From Martinezella lusitana (GTDB taxonomy: Bacteria; Pseudomonadota; Alphaproteobacteria; Rhizobiales; Rhizobiaceae): a DNA stretch of 64,000 nt. A program made the translations under genes and the position numbers. The stretch lies in assembly GCF_900094565.1 (NCBI RefSeq), contig NZ_FMAF01000020.1, positions 40,828 to 104,827 on the forward strand, given 5' to 3'. Every line of letters starts with the position of its first letter. The stretch's first letter is position 1. Below, one piece after another: positions 59,560 through 64,000 of the stretch. The notes under the pieces are model-generated. The model was not told the DNA's origin, searched no databases, and worked only from the letters and a program-made list of their open reading frames with translations.

Positions 59560-60906
59560 ATGTCCGTCATCGACGCCGGCCGTATGCAGGAAATCGAAGC
59601 GCGCTACCCGGAGATCCTTCACCGGTCGTTCCGCCAGCGCTTCGGCGCGCTGATGATCTTCATCGGCGTGATCCTCTATGGCTTCTATGCGGTATGGTTC
59701 TTCGACCTGCCGAAAGTCATCGCGGAAGCGCATTGGGAACGCGTCGGCATCTATCTCAGCGAATGGATCAGCTACGACGTCCAGCCGGAATTCCGCATTT
59801 CCGGCGACAAGATCACCATCAAATATCCGCGCTTTTCGCCTCTGGGCGACAACCCCAACCCGGATTGGGTGAAGACCGCGCCCGACGGCAGCATGACCGT
59901 TTCGGTCAGCGGCACCAGCCGCATGGTCACGATCACCAAGACGCAGGCCATCGTGACGGCGCATGGCGTGACCATCCCGATCGATATCACCGGCGACATG
60001 CCGAAGATCGTCGGCTCACAACCCGTTCCCAGCTGGATGACCGTCTATGACGATAATATCCTCGCGAACATGGGTTTTGCCGGCGACGTCAGCATTTCCA
60101 CGGACCGCGTGAAGATCCGCAAGCGTTTCATCGGCTGGGCCAATTTCGTCTTCGATACGCACTCGCCCTTCTTCGACAAGCCGGCCAGCGAAGTCATCAG
60201 CCTGATCGTTTCCGGCCCGCGGCTGGAGCCGGACCAGTCCAACCTCTCGCTGGCCTTCGACAATATCTGGAACAACGGCGCCTGGCAGCACGGCGATGTC
60301 TGGACCAAGCTGTTCCAGACCATCGTCATGGCCTTCCTCGGCACGTTGCTCGGTTCGCTCGCGGCCTTCCCGCTCGCATTCCTGGCCGCCCGCAACATTA
60401 CGCCGAACCGGCTGCTCAATCAGGTGCTGAAGCGCTTCTTCGATTTCCTGCGCTCGGTCGACATGCTGATCTGGGCGCTGTTCCTGACCCGCGCCTTCGG
60501 CCCTGGCCCGCTCGCCGGCAGCGGCGCGATCTTCCTCACGGAGACCGGCACGCTCGGCAAGCTCTATTCCGAAGGTCTCGAAAACATCGACAACAAGCCG
60601 CGTGAAGGCGTGAAGTCCACCGGCTCGTCGACGATCCTCGTGCATCGCTACGGCATCGTACCGCAGATCGTCCCCGTCATCGTCAGCCAGACGCTCTATC
60701 AATGGGAATCCAACGTGCGCGGCGCGACCATCATCGGCGCCGTCGGCGCGGGCGGTATCGGCCTGAAGCTCTGGGAAGCGATGCGCACCAACGCCAACTG
60801 GGAAAACGTCGCCTACATGGTGTTGTTGATCCTGCTCGTAGTCTTCCTGTTCGACGCCGCGTCCAACGCTCTGCGCTCGCGCCTGATGGGCACACGCGTC
60901 AAATAA
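59560..60906 (+). CDS. phnE: Phosphonate ABC transporter permease PhnE2 with large periplasmic insertion
   Basis: A 448-residue permease, much longer than the usual about 260-300. TM1 is at about residues 30-48. Residues 50-248 form a polar, beta-rich loop ('FRISGDKITIKYPRFSPLGD', 'DGSMTVSVSGTSRMVTITKT') that should face the periplasm. The core follows from 'KLFQTIVMAFLGTLLGSLAA' with 'ENIDNKPREGVKSTGSSTIL' and 'RGATIIGAVGAGGIGLKL'. ATG 59560 has GAGG 5-6 bases upstream. It probably corresponds to phoT in Sinorhizobium. The role of the insertion is unknown. Confidence 0.93.
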   Translation: MSVIDAGRMQEIEARYPEILHRSFRQRFGALMIFIGVILYGFYAVWFFDLPKVIAEAHWERVGIYLSEWISYDVQPEFRISGDKITIKYPRFSPLGDNPNPDWVKTAPDGSMTVSVSGTSRMVTITKTQAIVTAHGVTIPIDITGDMPKIVGSQPVPSWMTVYDDNILANMGFAGDVSISTDRVKIRKRFIGWANFVFDTHSPFFDKPASEVISLIVSGPRLEPDQSNLSLAFDNIWNNGAWQHGDVWTKLFQTIVMAFLGTLLGSLAAFPLAFLAARNITPNRLLNQVLKRFFDFLRSVDMLIWALFLTRAFGPGPLAGSGAIFLTETGTLGKLYSEGLENIDNKPREGVKSTGSSTILVHRYGIVPQIVPVIVSQTLYQWESNVRGATIIGAVGAGGIGLKLWEAMRTNANWENVAYMVLLILLVVFLFDAASNALRSRLMGTRVK

Positions 60907-61094
60907 AAAGCCCGATATAAATCGAAACGCATCATCATTTTGTCACGGGAATCCGATAGCGCAGGCGCGGCAAGATCGCATCGATCGAGCCGGGTTTAGC
61001 CGGATTCGATAGGTTGCTGCCTTGCCGCTCTTGCGGTTTGTCGCAAATCACCCAACAGTGTCGCGCGCAGCCGATTTTTCCAAGGAATACAGCC

Positions 61095-61781
61095 TTGCGC
61101 TATGCTCTCTATTTCACGCCGCCCAAAGACGATCCGTTGACGTCGCTTGCTGCCCTCTGGCTGGGTCGCGATGCTTTTTCCGACGAGATTTTTTCCGACA
61201 AGGCCATCGGCCCGGTGCCGGAAGGCCATGCCGAACTGACGGCCGATCCGCGCCGCTACGGCTTCCATGCTACGTTGAAGGCGCCCTTCGAACTCGCCGC
61301 CTCGGTGAACGAGCGCGATCTGCTTGAGGTTGCCGCCGATTTCGCGGCCCGCACGAAGGCCTTCGTCATTCCCGAGCTGGTTCTTGGCCAGCTCGGCCAT
61401 TTCTTCGCCCTCGTGCCCGGCTCGCTTTACCAGCCCCTGCAGGATTTCGCCTCGCGGGTGGTCAAGACCTTCGAGCCGTTCCGCGCGCCGCTTTCGCAAT
61501 ATGATATCGCCCGGCGCAACCCGGAAGGAATGACCGAGGCGCAGCGCGCCAATCTGCTGCGTTGGGGCTATCCTTATGTTAACGACGAGTTTCGTTTCCA
61601 TATGACATTGACGGGGCGCGTCCCCGCCGAGCGCCAGGCTGAAATGCACGAGGTCCTGCGCGAACGCTTTGCCGACCATACCGGCAAGCCGCTCGACATT
61701 TCCGGTCTCGCCATCTTCGTCGAAGAAAAGCGCGGGGCACCCTTTACCGTCCGTTCCTGGCTTCCGCTTGCCGGCGCCTAA
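61095..61781 (+). CDS. Phosphonate-operon DUF1045 protein (2H phosphoesterase-like, TIGR03223 type)
   Basis: A 228-residue protein with two HxT motifs, H58-A-T60 in 'YGFHATLKAPF' and H169-M-T171 in 'FRFHMTLTGRV'. This is the 2H phosphoesterase arrangement and matches the phosphonate-associated DUF1045 family. It may act on a cyclic ribose phosphate intermediate of C-P lyase; that is inference. The start is TTG 61095 with AAGGA 8-9 bases upstream and 'RYALYFTPPKDDPL' directly after; the longer ATG frame adds 27 unlike residues. phnM follows by 16 bases. Confidence 0.9.
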   Translation: MRYALYFTPPKDDPLTSLAALWLGRDAFSDEIFSDKAIGPVPEGHAELTADPRRYGFHATLKAPFELAASVNERDLLEVAADFAARTKAFVIPELVLGQLGHFFALVPGSLYQPLQDFASRVVKTFEPFRAPLSQYDIARRNPEGMTEAQRANLLRWGYPYVNDEFRFHMTLTGRVPAERQAEMHEVLRERFADHTGKPLDISGLAIFVEEKRGAPFTVRSWLPLAGA

Positions 61782-61797
61782 AAGTGAAAGACCTGAC

Positions 61798-62937
61798 ATG
61801 ACCAAAGAAACCGTCCTCTCCAATGCCCGAATCGTCCTTGAAGACAAGATCGTCCAGGGCTCCGTGCTGATCCGCGACGGTCGCATCGCCGGCATTTCCG
61901 AAGGCAAGTCCGATATCGGCGAGGATTTCGAGGGCGATTTTCTGATCCCGGGCCTGGTCGAGCTGCATACGGATCATCTGGAAGCCCACTATTCGCCGCG
62001 CCCCGGCGTACGCTGGAACAAGACGGCGGCCATCCAGGCGCATGACGCCCAGATCGTCACCTCAGGCATCACGACGGTGTTCGACTGCCTGCGCATGGGC
62101 TCCGACGAGGACGGCGGTTTCGAAAAGGGCGAGATGCGCGATATGGCCGACGCCATCCAGGCGGCACAGCGCGAGGACCGGCTGCGCGCCGATCACCTGA
62201 TCCACCTGCGTTGCGAAGTCTCCTCCGACAACGTCCTCGATCACTTCCAGGATTTCGAGAAGGATGACTATGTCCGTCTGGTCTCGCTGATGGACCATGC
62301 GCCGGGCCAGCGCCAGTTCCAGACCATGGATCAATATATCTTCTACTACCAGAAGAAGCGCGGCCTGAGCGACGAGGCCTTTGCCCGCTTCGTCGCCAAG
62401 CGCCAGGAGGAATCGGCCAGATACGCGACACCGAACCGCGACGCGATCTCCAAGGTCTGCTCCGAGCGCGGCATTACCGTTGCCAGCCATGACGACGCTA
62501 CGCTCGCCCATGTCGACGAAGCCATTGCCTATGGTGTTCGCCTGGCGGAGTTCCCGACCAGCGTCGATGCGGCGAAGGCGTCGCATGGCGCTGGCATGAG
62601 CGTGCTGATGGGCGCACCGAACATCGTGCGCGGCAAGTCGCATTCCGGCAACATCGCCGCCCGCGATCTGGCTGAACTCGGCGTACTGGACGTGCTTTCC
62701 TCCGATTACGTGCCGCTCAGCCTGCTGCATGCACCGTTCATCCTGGCCGATGAAGTCGAAGGTATTTCGCTGCCGCAGGCCATTGCCATGGTGACGGCAA
62801 CGCCAGCGAAAACCGTCAGCCTTAGCGATCGCGGACGCATCGCCGAAGGCCTGCGCGCCGATCTGGTGCGCGTTCGTCGCGATCACGGCGTGCCGGTCAC
62901 GCGTTCGGTGTGGCGGGAAGGACGCCGGGTCGCATGA
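61798..62937 (+). CDS. phnM: Ribosyl-phosphonate triphosphate diphosphatase PhnM
   Basis: A 379-residue amidohydrolase that releases pyrophosphate from the alkylphosphonate ribose triphosphate. 'FLIPGLVELHTDHLEAHYSP' carries metal-ligand His residues, 'ITVASHDDATLAHVDEAI' the later His/Asp pair, and 'FPTSVDAAKASHGAGMSVLM' is PhnM-specific. The ATG at 61798 matches the family N-terminus; the ribosome binding site is weak. Its stop overlaps the phnN start. Confidence 0.96.
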   Translation: MTKETVLSNARIVLEDKIVQGSVLIRDGRIAGISEGKSDIGEDFEGDFLIPGLVELHTDHLEAHYSPRPGVRWNKTAAIQAHDAQIVTSGITTVFDCLRMGSDEDGGFEKGEMRDMADAIQAAQREDRLRADHLIHLRCEVSSDNVLDHFQDFEKDDYVRLVSLMDHAPGQRQFQTMDQYIFYYQKKRGLSDEAFARFVAKRQEESARYATPNRDAISKVCSERGITVASHDDATLAHVDEAIAYGVRLAEFPTSVDAAKASHGAGMSVLMGAPNIVRGKSHSGNIAARDLAELGVLDVLSSDYVPLSLLHAPFILADEVEGISLPQAIAMVTATPAKTVSLSDRGRIAEGLRADLVRVRRDHGVPVTRSVWREGRRVA

Positions 62938-63539
62938 GCGCTGACGCCAACATCAAGCCGGCTAATGACCGTCTGCCGGATAACGCAGCTGGTATCATGG
63001 CCGTTGTCGTTGGCCCGAGCGGCGCTGGCAAGGATACGCTGATGAACCTCGCCGCCCGGCATTTCGCCGGCCGGCCGGACGTTCATTTCGTTCGCCGCGT
63101 CATCACCCGCGAGGGGGATGCCGGCAATGAAGACCACAGAAGCGTTTCCGAAGCAGATTTCGACGCCATGGAGCAGACCGGTGCTTTCGCTGTCTCCTGG
63201 GAAGCGCATGGCCTGAAATACGGTATTCCTGCCGACGTCACCGACGAGCTGGCGCGTGGCAATCTGGTCATCGCCAACGGCTCCCGTTCGGTCCTGCATC
63301 GTTTCCAGGCGGCCTTTCCAAGACTGAAGATCATCAACGTCACGGCGCGGCGTGAGGTGCTGGCGGAACGGCTGATGGCGCGCGGGCGCGAAAGCCGTGA
63401 GGATGTGTTGAAGCGCCTGGATCGCAGTTCGCTCACCGTTGGGGGCAGCTACGACGTGACCGATATCGACAATAGCGGCACACTTGGCGATGCCGAGCGC
63501 GCGATCATCTCCGCGCTGGAAGTGCTGATTGGGAAATAA
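62934..63539 (+). CDS. phnN: Ribose 1,5-bisphosphate phosphokinase PhnN
   Basis: A 201-residue guanylate kinase-like enzyme that converts ribose-1,5-bisphosphate to PRPP, returning the C-P lyase ribose to metabolism. Walker A GPSGAGKDT is near residue 27, with 'VHFVRRVITREGDAGNEDHR' and 'EAHGLKYGIPADV' characteristic of PhnN. It overlaps phnM by ATGA and is the last phn gene. It is followed by repeats and an insertion sequence. Confidence 0.95.
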   Translation: MSADANIKPANDRLPDNAAGIMAVVVGPSGAGKDTLMNLAARHFAGRPDVHFVRRVITREGDAGNEDHRSVSEADFDAMEQTGAFAVSWEAHGLKYGIPADVTDELARGNLVIANGSRSVLHRFQAAFPRLKIINVTARREVLAERLMARGRESREDVLKRLDRSSLTVGGSYDVTDIDNSGTLGDAERAIISALEVLIGK

Positions 63540-63600
63540 CCGTTCGGTGTTCTGCTCGGATCATCCCAACGCTTATACGTAGCAATACCCCACCCGCCCT

Positions 63601-63645
63601 CGTGGTTCGAGGCTCCGGCCTTTCAGGCCTCCGCACCATGAGGAC
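63601..63645. repeat. Short palindromic intergenic repeat after phnN
   Basis: CGTGGTTCGAGGCTCCGGCC followed by TTTCAGGCCTCCGCACCATGAGGA forms an imperfect palindrome (GGNCCGG...CCGNACC type). Similar elements are common between rhizobial genes. It may terminate the phn operon. Confidence 0.5.
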
Positions 63646-64000
63646 TAGAGCGGTTCATGACTTATGGGAATCCGTTCTGGATTCCCAAATCAGCGGAATT
63701 GTGATTCATGATGGATGCTGGAATGGAGGCCAGCATCCATGACGCGACCTTATTCGAATGATCTTCGTGAACGCGTAGTGGCTGCAGTTGCGGCCGGTCA
63801 GAACTGTCGGGTGGTGGCGGAGCGGTTCGACATAGCCGTCTCCTCTGTGGTGAAGTGGTCACAGCGCTATCGCAGGACCGGCAGCGTGTCGCCCGGTAAG
63901 ATGGGCGGCCATCGTCGGCGTATTTTGGAACCGCATCGGACTTTCATCGTCGAGCGGATCGAGCAGACCTCACACTTGACGCTGCACCGACTGAAGGACG
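63646..64000 (+). mobile_element. Left end of an IS630-type insertion sequence (cut by window edge)
   Basis: A TA dinucleotide at 63646-63647, the usual IS630 target, is followed by GAGCGGTTCATGAC and a perfect 9-bp hairpin (TGGGAATCC/GGATTCCCA, loop GTTCT, 63665-63687). The transposase gene begins at 63739. The right end is outside the window, so the terminal repeats cannot be matched. The start TAGAGCGG also resembles the end of the intergenic repeat family seen at 34888, so part of this may be that repeat. Confidence 0.6.
63739..64000 (+). CDS. IS630-family transposase, N-terminal part (truncated by window edge)
   Basis: The frame is open from ATG 63739 to the last base: 'MTRPYSNDLRERVVAAVAAG', then 'CRVVAERFDIAVSSVVKWSQ' (helix-turn-helix) and 'GKMGGHRRRILEPHRTFIVE'. 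This is the DNA-binding N-terminus of IS630/Tc1-mariner transposases, often the first ORF of a two-ORF, frameshifted transposase. GGAGG lies 10 bases upstream. The catalytic DDE domain is not in view. Confidence 0.85.
   Translation, partial: MTRPYSNDLRERVVAAVAAGQNCRVVAERFDIAVSSVVKWSQRYRRTGSVSPGKMGGHRRRILEPHRTFIVERIEQTSHLTLHRLKD

Noticed and set aside
58473..59570. A 365-codon minus-strand ORF opposite phnE1
   Set aside because: Antisense shadow; phnE1 is clear from motifs and operon context.
1..64000. CRISPR arrays, rRNA operons, prophage or toxin-antitoxin modules
   Set aside because: No regularly spaced direct repeats, rRNA sequence or phage gene blocks were seen.

Overview
The window is a GC-rich chromosomal segment of an alphaproteobacterium, most likely Rhizobium or a close relative (Rhizobiaceae). 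This rests on gene content and order as I know them: a Tad/Cpa pilus cluster, mgsA-glk-ABC exporter-dapB-gpmA, a complete C-P lyase locus, and rhizobial intergenic repeats carrying a CCGGACGGAAAA core. No database search was possible.

Layout. (1) 1-12.4 kb: Tad (Flp) pilus biogenesis. The tail of tadD and a LysE-type exporter come first, then on the minus strand pilA-cpaA-cpaB-cpaC-cpaD-cpaE-cpaF-tadB-tadC. On the plus strand are a stand-alone secretin-N-like periplasmic protein and two TadE-like minor pilins. (2) 12.5-24.8 kb: nucleoside uptake and salvage. deoB-add-upp and an aspartic protease run rightward. They converge with a leftward unit made of a BMP-type nucleoside binding protein, an ABC ATPase, two permeases, cdd, purine nucleoside phosphorylase, deoC and deoA. 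(3) 25-29 kb: tRNA-Ser(GGA), an alpha/beta hydrolase, an Old Yellow Enzyme/SDR pair, and a LacI regulator with three operator-like repeats. (4) 30-42 kb: an MscS channel, a DUF1444 protein, pncB, and yejABEF-type peptide transport followed by a GhrA-like dehydrogenase. (5) 42-49.5 kb: a TetR/isochorismatase-like pair, mepA, mgsA, glk, an MsbA-like ABC exporter, dapB and gpmA. (6) 49.7-63.5 kb: phosphonate catabolism, with divergent phnF; phnGHIJKL; a hexapeptide transferase; a PNPOx-like gene; phnC-D-E1-E2; a DUF1045 protein; phnM; phnN. (7) The right edge enters an IS630-type transposase.

How the genes work together. The phosphonate locus is complete for core C-P lyase chemistry: PhnG/H/I/J/K/L/M plus PhnN, with all four functional PhnJ cysteines at E. 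coli spacing. It also carries its own importer and a PhnF regulator with palindromes at the divergent promoter. The nucleoside locus pairs import with nearly every step from (deoxy)nucleosides to free bases, UMP and deoxyribose-5-phosphate breakdown.

I did not find a clearly new multi-gene system. The best leads are small. Intergenic repeats supply the stop codons of three genes (DUF1444, pncB, ghrA-like). PhnE2 carries an inserted region of about 200 residues. A secretin-N-like orphan lies beside the pilus genes. An isochorismatase-fold protein lacks the nucleophilic Cys, and an SDR lacks the catalytic Tyr. Several operator-like palindromes sit at divergent promoters.
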